Assembly (NCBI RefSeq): GCF_024211275.1
Contig: NZ_JAMLDX010000002.1
Location: 310,001-374,000 of the forward strand
Direction of reading: 5' to 3'
From: Sphingomonas tagetis
GTDB lineage: Bacteria > Pseudomonadota > Alphaproteobacteria > Sphingomonadales > Sphingomonadaceae
DNA length: 64,000 nt
A program made the translations under genes and the position numbers. The notes below the pieces were generated by a model. That model saw nothing but the letters and a program-made list of their open reading frames with translations. It did not search any database and was not told the DNA's origin. This document shows positions 8,368 through 17,052 of this stretch, in pieces (position 1 is the stretch's first letter; the number at the start of each line of letters is the position of its first letter).

Positions 8368-9267
8368 TCAGATCGCCCCGCTGAACGTGTCGCACTGCGC
8401 CGGATCGCCGGTTTCCAGCCCGCGGCGCAGCCATTTCTGGCGTTGCGCCGAGGTGCCGTGGGTGAAGCTCTCGGGCACGATCGTCCCCTGCGCCTGTTTT
8501 TGCAGCGTATCGTCGCCGATCGCATTGGCGGCGCGCATCCCTTCCTCGATGTCGCCGGCCTCCAGCCGGTCCTTGTTCCGCGCCGCCCACACGCCGGCAT
8601 AGCAGTCCGCCTGCAGCTCGACGCGCACCGACAGCGCATTGCCCTCGGCCTGACTCATCTGCCGCTGGTCCTGCCGCACGCGCTCCATCGTACCGGAGAC
8701 GTTCTGGATGTGATGTCCGACCTCATGCGCGATCACATAATGCTGCGCGAAGTCGCCGACCGCGCCGAAGCGGCTCGACAACTCCTTGAAGAAGCTCGTG
8801 TCGAGATAGACGCCGCGATCCGCCGGGCAATAGAACGGCCCCGCCGCCGCCGTCGCCGAGCCGCAGCCCGACTGCACGCCGCCCTGATAGAAATTGAGGA
8901 TCGGCGCCGGATATTGCTCGCCCTGCGCCTTGAACAGCGTGGTCCAGGTCTGTTCGGTGCTGGTCATCACGCGGCACGCCTGCAGTTCCTCGGGCGTGTC
9001 GCACGCCTTGCTCTGGCTGACCTGCGGCCCGCTCGACGAGGGCGCGCCGCCGCCGGTGAGCAGCCCGCCGCCGCCGCCGAACGCCATGAACGCCGCCACC
9101 GCGATGCCGATCAGCGCGATCGTGCCGCAGCCCATCCGGCTGCCGAGCAGCATCGGCAACAACCCAAGCAGGATGTTGCCCCCGCCGCCGAACCCGCCGC
9201 CGCCACTGCCGGAGCCGAGGTCGCGGACATTTTCACTGGGATCGAGATCGTCGAGGCGCATGGCCAT
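8368..9267 (-). CDS. ypfJ: Neutral zinc metallopeptidase, YpfJ family
   Basis: 299 residues. It begins MRLDDLDPSENVRD and a Gly-rich linker, as is typical of the YpfJ/KPN_02809 family (PF04228), has one membrane segment at about 45-65 (GCGTIALIGIAVAAFMAFGG), and a catalytic domain with HEVGHHIQ (about 179-186) supplying the HExxH zinc ligands and ELQADCYAGVWA carrying the downstream Glu. The N-terminal anchor suggests an inner-membrane protein with the protease domain in the periplasm. Substrates are not established. An ATG at 9261 is an equally plausible start. Confidence 0.9.
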   Translation of the reverse strand: MAMRLDDLDPSENVRDLGSGSGGGGFGGGGNILLGLLPMLLGSRMGCGTIALIGIAVAAFMAFGGGGGLLTGGGAPSSSGPQVSQSKACDTPEELQACRVMTSTEQTWTTLFKAQGEQYPAPILNFYQGGVQSGCGSATAAAGPFYCPADRGVYLDTSFFKELSSRFGAVGDFAQHYVIAHEVGHHIQNVSGTMERVRQDQRQMSQAEGNALSVRVELQADCYAGVWAARNKDRLEAGDIEEGMRAANAIGDDTLQKQAQGTIVPESFTHGTSAQRQKWLRRGLETGDPAQCDTFSGAI

Positions 9268-9399
9268 TCCCTTTCATTCGTCATCCGCAACAATGCCCGA
9301 GACGGCCAGACGTTGCACGCCGATTCCGGTCGTCTCCCTTGGCCATTGCCCTTGGTCGCGGCGCAGGCCAATGATGCCGGCGCAATCGCGGGAGTTCGC

Positions 9400-10185
9400 A
9401 TGTTTCTCAAGGGCAAGTCCGCCATCGTCACCGGCTCGACCTCGGGCATCGGCCTTGCCATCGCCAAGGCGCTGGCGGCGGAGGGTGCGAGCGTCATGAT
9501 CAACGGCTTCGGCGACGCCGGCGCGATCGAGGCGGAACGCGCGGCGCTCGAAGCGGCGAGCGGTGCGAAGGCGCTGTACGACGGCGCCGACATGAGCAAG
9601 CCCGATGCGATCTACGCGATGGTCGATCGCTGCCATGCCGAGCTCGGCGGCCCCGACATCATCGTCAACAATGCCGGGATCCAGCATGTCTCGGCGATCG
9701 AGGACTTCCCGGTCGAGAAATGGGATGCGGTGATCGCGATCAACCTGTCCTCCGCCTGGCACATGATGCGCGCCGCGGTGCCACACATGAAGGCGGCGAA
9801 ATGGGGCCGCATCATCAACACCGCGTCGGCCCACAGCCTCGTCGCCAGCCCCAACAAATCGGCCTATGTCGCCGCCAAGCACGGCGTCGCCGGGCTGACC
9901 AAGACGATCGCGCTCGAGACCGCGACGCATGGCGTCACGGTCAACTGCATCTCGCCCGGCTATGTCTGGACCCCGCTGGTCGAGAACCAGATCCCCGACA
10001 CGATGAAGGCGCGCGGCCTCACGCGCGAGCAGGTGATGAACGACGTCCTCCTCGCCGCGCAGCCGACCAAGAAATTCGTGCTGCCGGAACAGGTCGCCGC
10101 GCTGGCCGTATTCCTGTGCAGGGAGGAAGCGAGTGCGATCACCGGCGCGAACTATTCGATGGATGGCGGCTGGACGGCGGCCTGA
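9400..10185 (+). CDS. D-3-hydroxybutyrate dehydrogenase (SDR family)
   Basis: 261 residues, classical short-chain dehydrogenase. TGSTSGIG at 11-18 binds NAD, NNAG at 90-93, and the tetrad Asn115, Ser143, Tyr156, Lys160 is intact. The stretches GIQHVSAIEDFPVEKWD and SPGYVWTPLVENQIP match 3-hydroxybutyrate dehydrogenases, which interconvert D-3-hydroxybutyrate and acetoacetate in polyhydroxybutyrate turnover. ATG at 9400 follows GGGAG at 9389-9393. No other PHB gene is nearby, so the substrate is inferred from sequence alone. Confidence 0.85.
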   Translation: MFLKGKSAIVTGSTSGIGLAIAKALAAEGASVMINGFGDAGAIEAERAALEAASGAKALYDGADMSKPDAIYAMVDRCHAELGGPDIIVNNAGIQHVSAIEDFPVEKWDAVIAINLSSAWHMMRAAVPHMKAAKWGRIINTASAHSLVASPNKSAYVAAKHGVAGLTKTIALETATHGVTVNCISPGYVWTPLVENQIPDTMKARGLTREQVMNDVLLAAQPTKKFVLPEQVAALAVFLCREEASAITGANYSMDGGWTAA

Positions 10186-10186
10186 G

Positions 10187-10801
10187 ATGAAGATCGCCCT
10201 TCCCCTCCTGCTCGCCCTCAGCCTCGCCGCCTGCGCCAGGGGCGGCGCGCTCGACACCGTCAGCCCGCCCGAGACGCGCTGGCGCGCGATCACCACCGAG
10301 CAGGACCGCGACCGGCTGCGCAACTGGCGCAAGGCGTGGGTCGAGGCACTGCCCAGGGCACGCGCCGTCGATGCCGTCGCGATCACCGCGGGCGGCGCGC
10401 TGTTCGAGCCCGATCAGGCGCTGGGCAACGCGATGCCGCCGGCCGGCGACTATAAATGCCGCACCTTCAAGCTCGGCGCCAAGCGGCCCGGCCTGCGCGA
10501 TTTTACCGCCTTCCCCTGGTTCGGCTGCCGCGTCGGCCGTGCAGGCGACGTGCCCGCACTGGTCAAGCTCGACGGGTCGCAGCGGCCGATGGGACGGCTC
10601 TATGCCGAGACCGATGCGCGCGTCATCTTCCTCGGCACGCTCGAGCTGGGCGACGAGAATGTCCCGCTCGAATATGGCCTCGATGCCCAGCGCGACATGG
10701 CCGGCTATGTCGAGCGGATCGGCACGACGCGCTGGCGGCTGGTGCTGCCCTGGCCGTCGTTCGAATCGCAGCTCGACGTGATCGAGCTGGTCCCGGCCTG
10801 A
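10187..10801 (+). CDS. DUF4893 lipoprotein
   Basis: 204 residues. The N terminus is a lipoprotein signal peptide with lipobox LAAC (Cys16). The mature part matches the DUF4893 pattern with RWRAITTEQDRDRLRNWRKAW near 30-50 and FPWFGCRV near 105. Function unknown; it should be anchored in the envelope. The ATG lies one base after the stop of the dehydrogenase gene, so it is co-transcribed with it, though no functional link is evident. Confidence 0.82.
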   Translation: MKIALPLLLALSLAACARGGALDTVSPPETRWRAITTEQDRDRLRNWRKAWVEALPRARAVDAVAITAGGALFEPDQALGNAMPPAGDYKCRTFKLGAKRPGLRDFTAFPWFGCRVGRAGDVPALVKLDGSQRPMGRLYAETDARVIFLGTLELGDENVPLEYGLDAQRDMAGYVERIGTTRWRLVLPWPSFESQLDVIELVPA

Positions 10802-10853
10802 ACGGCGCGGTTGGTCGTTGCCGTTGGGGTAAGGGCATCATAGGCTGGCGGCC

Positions 10854-12161
10854 ATGAAGACGACCCTGATCGCCGCCGCTGTGAGCATTCTCGCCTTGTC
10901 CACTTCCGCCCAGGCCGACCCCGTCCGCGACGCGACCGCGAAGGAGCTGCCTTCGCTGATGACGCTCTATCGCGACCTCCACGCCAATCCCGAGCTCAGC
11001 CTTGCCGAGGTCAAGACCGCGGCCAAGCTGGCGGCGGAGGCGCGCAAGGCGGGCTATACCGTGACCGAGAAGGTCGGCGGCCATGGCGTCGTCGCGGTCA
11101 TGAAGAATGGCGACGGCCCGGTGATCCTGATCCGCGCCGACATGGACGGGCTGCCGGTGACCGAGGAAACCGGCCTGCCCTTCGCCTCCAAGATCCGCGG
11201 CAAAACGCCCGAGGGGGTCGAGACCGGCATCATGCACGCCTGCGCGCACGACACGCATATGGCTGCCTGGGTCGGCACACTGCGCAACCTCGCCGCGATG
11301 AAGAGCCAGTGGAAGGGCACCGTCGTCATGGTCGCCCAGCCCGCCGAGGAAAGCAGCGCGGGCGCGCTCGCGATGCTCAACGACGGGCTCTACACGCGCT
11401 TCCCCAAGCCAGACTACGCCATCGCCTTCCACAACAGCGCGGCCCTGCCCGCCGGCACGATCGGCATCCGCTCCGGCCCGACCTTCGCCAGCGTCGATTC
11501 GGTCGACATCACCGTCAAGGGCATGGGCGGGCACGGCGCCTATCCCGCGACGACGAAGGATCCGATCGTACTCGGCGCACGCATCGTCTCGGCGCTGCAG
11601 ACCCTGGTCAGCCGCGAGGTCGATCCGCTCGAATCCGCGGTGGTGACGGTCGGCAGCTTCCAGGGCGGGACGCGCCACAACATCATCCCCGAACAGGCGC
11701 TGCTGCTGCTCACGGTCCGCGCCTACACGCCCGAGGTGCGCAAGCAGCTGCTCGACGGCATCGCGCGCATCGCCAAAGGCGAGGCGATCGCGGCGGGTGC
11801 GCCGGAGCCGGTGGTCAAGGTGCGCGAGCCCTTCACCCCGCCCACCGTCAGCACCGACGCTTATGCCACGCAGCTCAAGACGCTGTTCACCGCGCGCTTC
11901 GGGCCGGAGCGCGTACAGGATATCGCGCCGACCATGGCGGGCGAGGATTTCGGCCGCTACCACATCGCCGATCCGTCGGTGCAGAGCGTGATCTATTGGG
12001 TCGGCGGCGTGCCCAAGGACAAATGGGATGCGGCGCAGGCCAATGGCGGCAAGGGGCTGCCCTCGCTCCACAGCTCGAAATGGGCGCCCGATGCCGAAGC
12101 CGTGATCGGCACCGCCGCGGAGGCGATGACCGCGGCAGCGCTGGACGTGCTGAAGCGGTAG
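10854..12161 (+). CDS. Exported M20D amidohydrolase (hippurate hydrolase/IAA-amino-acid hydrolase type)
   Basis: 435 residues with a Sec signal peptide (MKTTLIAAAVSILALSTSAQA). The M20D metal site is visible: HACAHDTHMA near 125 (His, Cys-site and Asp-His ligands), AQPAEESSAG near 162 with the general-base Glu, and a distal HSSKWAPD near the C terminus. A lid/dimerisation domain begins near 215 (VDSVDITVKGMGGHGAYP). Such enzymes cleave amide bonds between an amino acid and an acyl group. Unlike most family members it is exported, so it likely works on periplasmic N-acyl amino acids or peptides. Confidence 0.9.
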   Translation: MKTTLIAAAVSILALSTSAQADPVRDATAKELPSLMTLYRDLHANPELSLAEVKTAAKLAAEARKAGYTVTEKVGGHGVVAVMKNGDGPVILIRADMDGLPVTEETGLPFASKIRGKTPEGVETGIMHACAHDTHMAAWVGTLRNLAAMKSQWKGTVVMVAQPAEESSAGALAMLNDGLYTRFPKPDYAIAFHNSAALPAGTIGIRSGPTFASVDSVDITVKGMGGHGAYPATTKDPIVLGARIVSALQTLVSREVDPLESAVVTVGSFQGGTRHNIIPEQALLLLTVRAYTPEVRKQLLDGIARIAKGEAIAAGAPEPVVKVREPFTPPTVSTDAYATQLKTLFTARFGPERVQDIAPTMAGEDFGRYHIADPSVQSVIYWVGGVPKDKWDAAQANGGKGLPSLHSSKWAPDAEAVIGTAAEAMTAAALDVLKR

Positions 12162-12203
12162 GCGTTCCAATTCCTCCCCGGACGGCGAGGAATGAAAAGG
12201 GTC

Positions 12204-12785
12204 CTATTTGCCCACGCCAACCCCGACCAGCGCCGGCGTCGCCGCCAGATAGGGCACCGATGGCTTGTCGATCACCGCCACGCGCCCGACATTCTGCGCC
12301 GCGATCGAGCGCGTGAACGAGCGTGGCTTCTTGATCAGCTTCTTGTCGATCGTCACGCGCAGCCCGGAGCGGCGCATCGCCTCGGCGACGAAATGCACGC
12401 AATTGCGGTTGTTGACGTTGTAGCTGTTGCCGCCCTTGGTGTTCCACTCGCTCACCAGCCGCACCACCGCATCATATTGCTCGTCGCTGATCGGCGTCGC
12501 GAAGTGCGCGAGGCTCTTGGCGACATAGCCCTTGGTGGTGAGGTCGATCTTGCCCGGCACGCTGCCGAGCAGGATCGCGGGGGTCACCGCCTTGGCGGTG
12601 AAGCCATAGCTCAGCCGCACTGGCCCGCCACCGCGGTCGGGAACCCCGTGAATCGTGAAGAAGGCGTGCGGGAAATCGCCGCCATTCTCATAGGACCAGA
12701 AGGTGATGGTGACGCGCGCCTGGGCCGGCAGGGCGGCGAAGACGAGCAGCAGAAAGGGGGCGAGGCGGGCGATCCGTCGGAGCAT
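12204..12785 (-). CDS. Secreted protein with NCxxF motif, unknown function
   Basis: 193 residues with a Sec signal peptide (APFLLLVFAALPAQA). The mature protein has HAFFTIHG near 42 and NNRNCVHFVAEAMRRSGL near 128; a Cys at the start of a helix preceded by a possible upstream His resembles permuted papain-like (NlpC/P60 or PPPDE-like) hydrolases, but I cannot establish the fold. Conserved in style with sphingomonad hypothetical proteins. It is convergent with the M20 gene, 42 bases away. Confidence 0.7.
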   Translation of the reverse strand: MLRRIARLAPFLLLVFAALPAQARVTITFWSYENGGDFPHAFFTIHGVPDRGGGPVRLSYGFTAKAVTPAILLGSVPGKIDLTTKGYVAKSLAHFATPISDEQYDAVVRLVSEWNTKGGNSYNVNNRNCVHFVAEAMRRSGLRVTIDKKLIKKPRSFTRSIAAQNVGRVAVIDKPSVPYLAATPALVGVGVGK

Positions 12786-12842
12786 GCGCTTCCCCTACTG
12801 GACCGCCCGCCTCGCGAGCAAGTGTTCGAATTGCGTGCCTGA

Positions 12843-13097
12843 TCAGGCGTCGTTCTGGCGCGCCTGTTCCTTCGCCAGCGCCTTTTCCTTCTCGGCGTCA
12901 TAGCCCGAAGATTCGGGCGGCTCGTGCGAATGCACCGGCTGGGTCGTCGCGGGCGGATCGGAGGCATCCATCGATTCGTCCAGCGCGCGGTCGAGCCGCG
13001 CCTGTTTGCTCTCCGGATTTTTCTCCAGCCGTTCCTCGATCGAGGCGTCCGTGCCGGCGTCGCCGCGTTTGACTTCAGTGCTCTGGTCGTCGGACAT
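12843..13097 (-). CDS. Small highly charged, probably disordered protein (EcfG-regulated candidate)
   Basis: 84 residues, hydrophilic and low in complexity (Asp, Glu, Lys, Ser, Pro), with no membrane segment or known domain. The start is the ATG at 13097 (MSDDQSTEVKRGDAG), preceded by GGAGAG. A near-perfect EcfG promoter lies 30 bases upstream, which points to a general stress response protein. It lies 57 bases upstream of the secreted NCxxF gene on the same strand, which may be co-transcribed. Confidence 0.7.
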   Translation of the reverse strand: MSDDQSTEVKRGDAGTDASIEERLEKNPESKQARLDRALDESMDASDPPATTQPVHSHEPPESSGYDAEKEKALAKEQARQNDA

Positions 13098-13126
13098 CGG
13101 TCTAACTCTCCAATATGTCCGATGAA

Positions 13127-13151
13127 AACGCGCCACCACGACCGGCGTTCC
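13127..13151 (-). promoter_or_regulatory. EcfG-type general stress promoter (GGAAC-N16-CGTT)
   Basis: Minus-strand GGAAC at 13151-13147 and CGTT at 13130-13127 are separated by exactly 16 bases, the consensus described for EcfG/SigT sigma factors of alphaproteobacteria. It is 30 bases upstream of the ATG of the 84-residue protein. Confidence 0.7.
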
Positions 13152-13168
13152 GCTTCGCATGTGCAACG

Positions 13169-13199
13169 AAAAAGGCCCGGCGGTTTCCCGCCGGGCCTT
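13169..13199 (-). terminator. Rho-independent terminator of the BI-1 gene
   Basis: A perfect 12-bp stem (AAGGCCCGGCGG and its complement) with a 4-base loop; on the minus strand it is followed by a run of five T. It lies 27 bases after the stop of the BI-1 family gene. Confidence 0.88.
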
Positions 13200-13225
13200 C
13201 CCGTATTTCAGCGATCCTGCCGCGA

Positions 13226-13972
13226 TCAGTCGCGGCTGCCGATCAGGCTCAGGATGAACTGGAACATGTTGATGAAGTCGAGATACAGGTTCAGCGCGCC
13301 CATGATCACGGCCTTGCCGACCATGTCGGTGCCCGCGACGTACTGGTACATGCTCTTGATGCGCTGCGTGTCATAGGCGGTGAGGCCCGCAAAGATCAGC
13401 ACACCCGCGATGCTGATGATCAGCGACAGCACGCTCGACTGGGTGAAGATGTTGATGATCGACGCCACGATGATGCCGATCAGGCCGACGATCAGGAAGC
13501 TGCCGAAGCCCGACAAATCCTTCTTCGTGGTGTAGCCATAGAGGCTAAGGCCCACGAAACCGGCGGCCGCCGCGAAGAACGCCTGCGCGACCGAGGTGCC
13601 GGTGTAGCGCAGCAGCAGCGTCGAGAGCGACAGGCCCATCAGCACCGTGAACGCCCAGAACATGACCTGCAGCGTGCCGGTCGAGAACTTGTTCTGGCCA
13701 AAGCTCATCGCGAACACGATCGCCAGCGGCGACAGGATGATCAGCCACACCAGCGGCCCGCCGCTGGTGAACACCGAGTAAGCGACCGAAGTCTCGCCGC
13801 CCCAGCTGAACAGCAGCGCGACGATGCCGCTCAGCAGCACGCCCGAGGCCATATAGTTGTAGATCGAAAGCATGTAGGACCGCAGCCCCGCATCATACGC
13901 GGCGTCAGCGCGCGTACCTGCGGCCGTCGCGAACGGCGCGGCGGTCGTTTGGGGGTCAGACCAGTTAGCCAT
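13226..13972 (-). CDS. Bax inhibitor-1/YccA-family membrane protein
   Basis: 248 residues with seven hydrophobic segments after a soluble N-terminal tail of about 30 residues. The C-terminal signature TAYDTQRIKSMYQ and SLYLDFINMFQFILSLIG are typical of the BI-1 (TMBIM) family, whose bacterial members are pH-sensitive calcium leak channels or modulators of the FtsH protease. The ATG at 13972 is chosen because AAGGAG is six bases upstream; a GTG directly before it would be too close. It has its own terminator and is divergent from thpR. Confidence 0.95.
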   Translation of the reverse strand: MANWSDPQTTAAPFATAAGTRADAAYDAGLRSYMLSIYNYMASGVLLSGIVALLFSWGGETSVAYSVFTSGGPLVWLIILSPLAIVFAMSFGQNKFSTGTLQVMFWAFTVLMGLSLSTLLLRYTGTSVAQAFFAAAAGFVGLSLYGYTTKKDLSGFGSFLIVGLIGIIVASIINIFTQSSVLSLIISIAGVLIFAGLTAYDTQRIKSMYQYVAGTDMVGKAVIMGALNLYLDFINMFQFILSLIGSRD

Positions 13973-14090
13973 CACAAACTCCTTTGCCCGGCGAATTCCA
14001 CCGGATGAGACCGAATATCATGGTTTGCCCGACCCATTTCAAGGAAAACCGGCATCGCGGTCTCTGACATTAACGGTTAAGAGCGCCACC

Positions 14091-14618
14091 ATGCACCGGC
14101 TGTTCGTTGCACTCCGCCCGCCACGCGAGATCCGCGAGCATTTGCTGGCCGTCATGGGCGGCGTGCCGGGCGCGCGCTGGCAGGACGAGGACCAGCTCCA
14201 CCTGACGTTGCGCTTCATCGGCGAAGTCGACCGCCGCACCGCCGAAGACGCCGCCACGGTGCACGCCGCGCCGCTCGACCTGCAACTCGCCGGCTGCGGC
14301 ATGTTCGACACGCGCGGCAAGCCCAACGCGATCTGGGCCGGCGTGACTCCGCGCGAGCCGCTGGCGGCGCTCCACCGCAAGGTCGATCAGGCGCTGGTCC
14401 GCGCGGGCCTCGAACCCGAGCGGCGCGCCTATCTGCCGCACATCACGCTGGCGCGGCTGGCCGGATCGGCCGGTCCCGCCGACCGTTTCCTCGCCGACCA
14501 TGCCGCGCTCACCAGCCCGGTCTTCCGCATCCAACACATGACGCTCTACGAAAGCAGCCTCGGCCATGGCGGCGCGATCTACGAGCCGGTCGAGCGCTAT
14601 GCCCTGACCGGCGCGTGA
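14091..14618 (+). CDS. thpR: RNA 2',3'-cyclic phosphodiesterase (ThpR/LigT)
   Basis: 175 residues. The two catalytic HxTx motifs of the 2H phosphoesterase fold are present: HLTL near residue 40 and HITL near 123. The N terminus RLFVALRPPREIREHL is characteristic of ThpR. The enzyme opens 2',3'-cyclic phosphates at RNA ends and was first described as a tRNA half ligase. The ATG at 14091 gives the normal family length. Convergent with sodC, with six bases between the stops. Confidence 0.92.
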   Translation: MHRLFVALRPPREIREHLLAVMGGVPGARWQDEDQLHLTLRFIGEVDRRTAEDAATVHAAPLDLQLAGCGMFDTRGKPNAIWAGVTPREPLAALHRKVDQALVRAGLEPERRAYLPHITLARLAGSAGPADRFLADHAALTSPVFRIQHMTLYESSLGHGGAIYEPVERYALTGA

Positions 14619-14624
14619 CCTGAC

Positions 14625-15215
14625 TCAGCTCGCCGCGAACACCCCGCAGGCGATGCGGTCGCCGCTGTCGCCCGACGGATCGGTCTTCTGGTCGTCCGCC
14701 TTGGCATGGACCACGAACGCCGCGCCGTCATCGTCGAGCAGTTGCGCCAGCGTGCCCGACTTGAGTTTGAAGTTGAGGCTGCCGGTGCCGTCATCGGCCA
14801 CGGTCAAATTGGGCATGTCACCGGCATGCGCGCCCTTGGGATTCTCCAGGCCATGCTCGGTCGAACCGGGATTCCAATGGCTGCCCGCAGTCGTGAATTT
14901 CGGCCCCTCGCACTTGCCGGTCATATGGACATGAACGCCATGCGCGCCCGCCGGAATGCCGGTAACCGACACAGTGATGGCGAGACCATCCGCCGCCGGC
15001 GTGGCGGTCGCGGTGCCCGCCGCGGTGCCGTCGGCCAGTGCCAGCGCGGCGGTTGCGCCTTCTGCACCGGCGGTCTCGTTGCCCATCGCTTCATTCTCGA
15101 TCGGCAGCGCCTCATTCGTCACCGGCTCGGCAACATTCGGAAGCGGGGTCGTCGTGCCGCCGCATGCTGCGGTCGCGAGCGCCAGTCCCACAAGGACGCA
15201 TCCGTTTCGAATCAT
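14625..15215 (-). CDS. sodC: Cu/Zn superoxide dismutase-like lipoprotein
   Basis: 196 residues. A lipobox (LATAAC, Cys18) is followed by a linker rich in Asn, Glu and Pro and then the SodC domain: GVHVHMTGKC (two copper His), AGSHWNP (bridging His), KGAHAGDMPN (zinc His), and VVHAKADD (copper His); the active-site Arg region GDRIACG and the disulfide Cys are present. SodC removes superoxide in the periplasm or at the outer membrane. GSHWNP replaces the usual GSHFNP, a conservative change. Confidence 0.93.
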   Translation of the reverse strand: MIRNGCVLVGLALATAACGGTTTPLPNVAEPVTNEALPIENEAMGNETAGAEGATAALALADGTAAGTATATPAADGLAITVSVTGIPAGAHGVHVHMTGKCEGPKFTTAGSHWNPGSTEHGLENPKGAHAGDMPNLTVADDGTGSLNFKLKSGTLAQLLDDDGAAFVVHAKADDQKTDPSGDSGDRIACGVFAAS

Positions 15216-15283
15216 GTCCGGCTCTCCTGCAAATGAACGTTCAGAATGAACGTGCCCGCGCTATCGTTCCGCCCCCGGGTGGA

Positions 15284-16012
15284 TCAACCGCGAAAATGGT
15301 CCTTCGCCGTCCGCCGTTCGGCCAGCTGGGTGACGCTCGTGGCCCGCATGAACGGGTTTGTCGCCCGTTCCAGCGCGATCGTCGTCGGCACAGTCGGCAG
15401 GCCCTGCGCGCGCATCCGGTCGACCTCGGCCATGCGCTCGGCGAGCTCTTCATTGTCGGGCTCCGCCACCAGCGCATAGCGCCCATTGCTCTGCGTATAT
15501 TCATGCGCGCAATAGACCGCGGTCTCCCCGGGAAGCGCCGCCAGCCGCTGCATATTACCGAACATCTGTTCGGCCGTCCCCTCGAACAGCCGCCCGCAGC
15601 CCATCGCGAACAGCGTGTCGCCGACGAACAGGATCGAGTCATCGGCCAGATGATAGGCGATATGCCCTGCGGTATGCGCCGGCACCTCGATCACCCGCGC
15701 CGCATGCGCGCCCAGCATCACAACGTCGCCTTCACCCACCAGCCGGTCGGCGGTCGGAATCTTCGCCGCCTCCGCCGCCGGCGCGATGACGGTCGCGCCG
15801 GTCGCCTCCTTGATCGCCGCGTTGCCGCCGGTGTGGTCCGGGTGCCAATGCGTGTTCCAGATCACCGAGATCGTCCACCCGCGCGCCTGCGCCGCCGCCA
15901 GCACCGGCTCGGCCTGCGCCGGATCGACCACGACCGTCTCGCCCGAGGCGTCGTCATGCGCGAGCCAGATATAGTTGTCGCTCAGCGCGGGAATGCGGAC
16001 CACTTCGATCAT
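15284..16012 (-). CDS. gloB: Hydroxyacylglutathione hydrolase (glyoxalase II)
   Basis: 242 residues, metallo-beta-lactamase fold. THWHPDH (about 54-60) gives the HxHxDH metal motif; further ligands lie in HTAGH (about 112-116), GDTLF and HEYT. The C-terminal glutathione-binding helices are present. It hydrolyses S-lactoylglutathione to lactate and glutathione. Its ATG overlaps the stop of the nitronate monooxygenase gene by four bases, and glyoxalase I is the first gene of the same operon. Confidence 0.95.
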   Translation of the reverse strand: MIEVVRIPALSDNYIWLAHDDASGETVVVDPAQAEPVLAAAQARGWTISVIWNTHWHPDHTGGNAAIKEATGATVIAPAAEAAKIPTADRLVGEGDVVMLGAHAARVIEVPAHTAGHIAYHLADDSILFVGDTLFAMGCGRLFEGTAEQMFGNMQRLAALPGETAVYCAHEYTQSNGRYALVAEPDNEELAERMAEVDRMRAQGLPTVPTTIALERATNPFMRATSVTQLAERRTAKDHFRG

Positions 16013-17052
16013 GCCGTCTCCTCTAACACCCTCAACGCCGCCTCGGCCAGTTGCCGCGTCAGGTCGCGCGCCGGCATTTCCCGCGCCAGCGCCGCGCTCT
16101 GCCCCGCCCAGAGCGGCCCGAAATCGGCCCGAGACCGCGCCTGCAACGGCGCCAGCGCCGACGCCGCATGGGGAAAGGGCGGCGCGTCGGCATGAATCGG
16201 TCCCAGCGCATCGATCAGCCGGTTGCGAAAGCCGCGCGCCGGGCGCCCGGTCAGCAAATTGGTGAACACCGTCTCCGCATCGGTCCCGAGCAGCGCGCGA
16301 TGCGCCGGCGGGATCAGGCTTTCGGGACAGGCGAGATAGGCGGTGCCGATCTGCACCGCGCTCGCCCCTGCGGTCAGCGCCGCGGCGATCGCCTCGCCGT
16401 CCGCGATCCCGCCCGCGGCGATCACCGGCACATTGACCGCCTGCGCAAGCTGTCGCACCAGCGCGAGCAGCCCGACCGGCCGATGCGCGTCGAGAAACCA
16501 GCCGGAATGCCCGCCCGCCTCATCGCCCTGCGCGATGATCGCGTCGCAGCCCTGCCCCGCCAGCCACTTGCCCTCCGCCAAAGTCGTGGCGTTGCCAATG
16601 ATCCGCGCCCCGCTCGCCCGCACGCGATCGACCAGCGCCGCGTCGGGCAAGCCGAAATGAAAGCTGACGAAATCGGGCCGCGCCACCTCGACCGCCCCGG
16701 CCATCGCCGCGTCGAAAGGGCGCCGCAGCGGCGGCGGATCGCCCGCATCCTCGATCCCGAACTCGTCGTAAAATGGCTTGAGCAACGCCCGCCAAGCGCG
16801 CTCGTCGGGCGCCGGCGCCAGCACATGGCAGAAGAAATTGAGGTTGAGCGGCCCCTCGGCGCGCGCCCGCACCTCAGCCGCCTGCGCCACCACTTGCTCC
16901 GGCGCCAGCAGCGCGCACGGCAGCGAGCCGACCGCCCCGCCCTCGATCGCCGCCACCGCCAGCTCGATCCCGCTCGCGCCCGCCATCGGCGCCTGCACGA
17001 TCGGCACGCGCGCGCCGCTCAGCTCGAGGAAGCGGCGGTCGCGCCAGTCCAT
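16009..17052 (-). CDS. Nitronate monooxygenase family FMN protein
   Basis: 347 residues, TIM barrel. QAPMAGASG near 20 and IIAQGDEAGGHSGWF near 180 (with the family His) and VIAAGGIADGEAIAAALTAGASAVQIGTAYL near 215-245 (FMN phosphate binding) identify the 2-nitropropane dioxygenase / nitronate monooxygenase family. The enzyme oxidises alkyl nitronates, which poison succinate dehydrogenase. It sits between gloA and gloB with overlapping start and stop codons at both ends (one base upstream, four bases downstream), so the three are one transcript. Confidence 0.9.
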   Translation of the reverse strand: MDWRDRRFLELSGARVPIVQAPMAGASGIELAVAAIEGGAVGSLPCALLAPEQVVAQAAEVRARAEGPLNLNFFCHVLAPAPDERAWRALLKPFYDEFGIEDAGDPPPLRRPFDAAMAGAVEVARPDFVSFHFGLPDAALVDRVRASGARIIGNATTLAEGKWLAGQGCDAIIAQGDEAGGHSGWFLDAHRPVGLLALVRQLAQAVNVPVIAAGGIADGEAIAAALTAGASAVQIGTAYLACPESLIPPAHRALLGTDAETVFTNLLTGRPARGFRNRLIDALGPIHADAPPFPHAASALAPLQARSRADFGPLWAGQSAALAREMPARDLTRQLAEAALRVLEETA

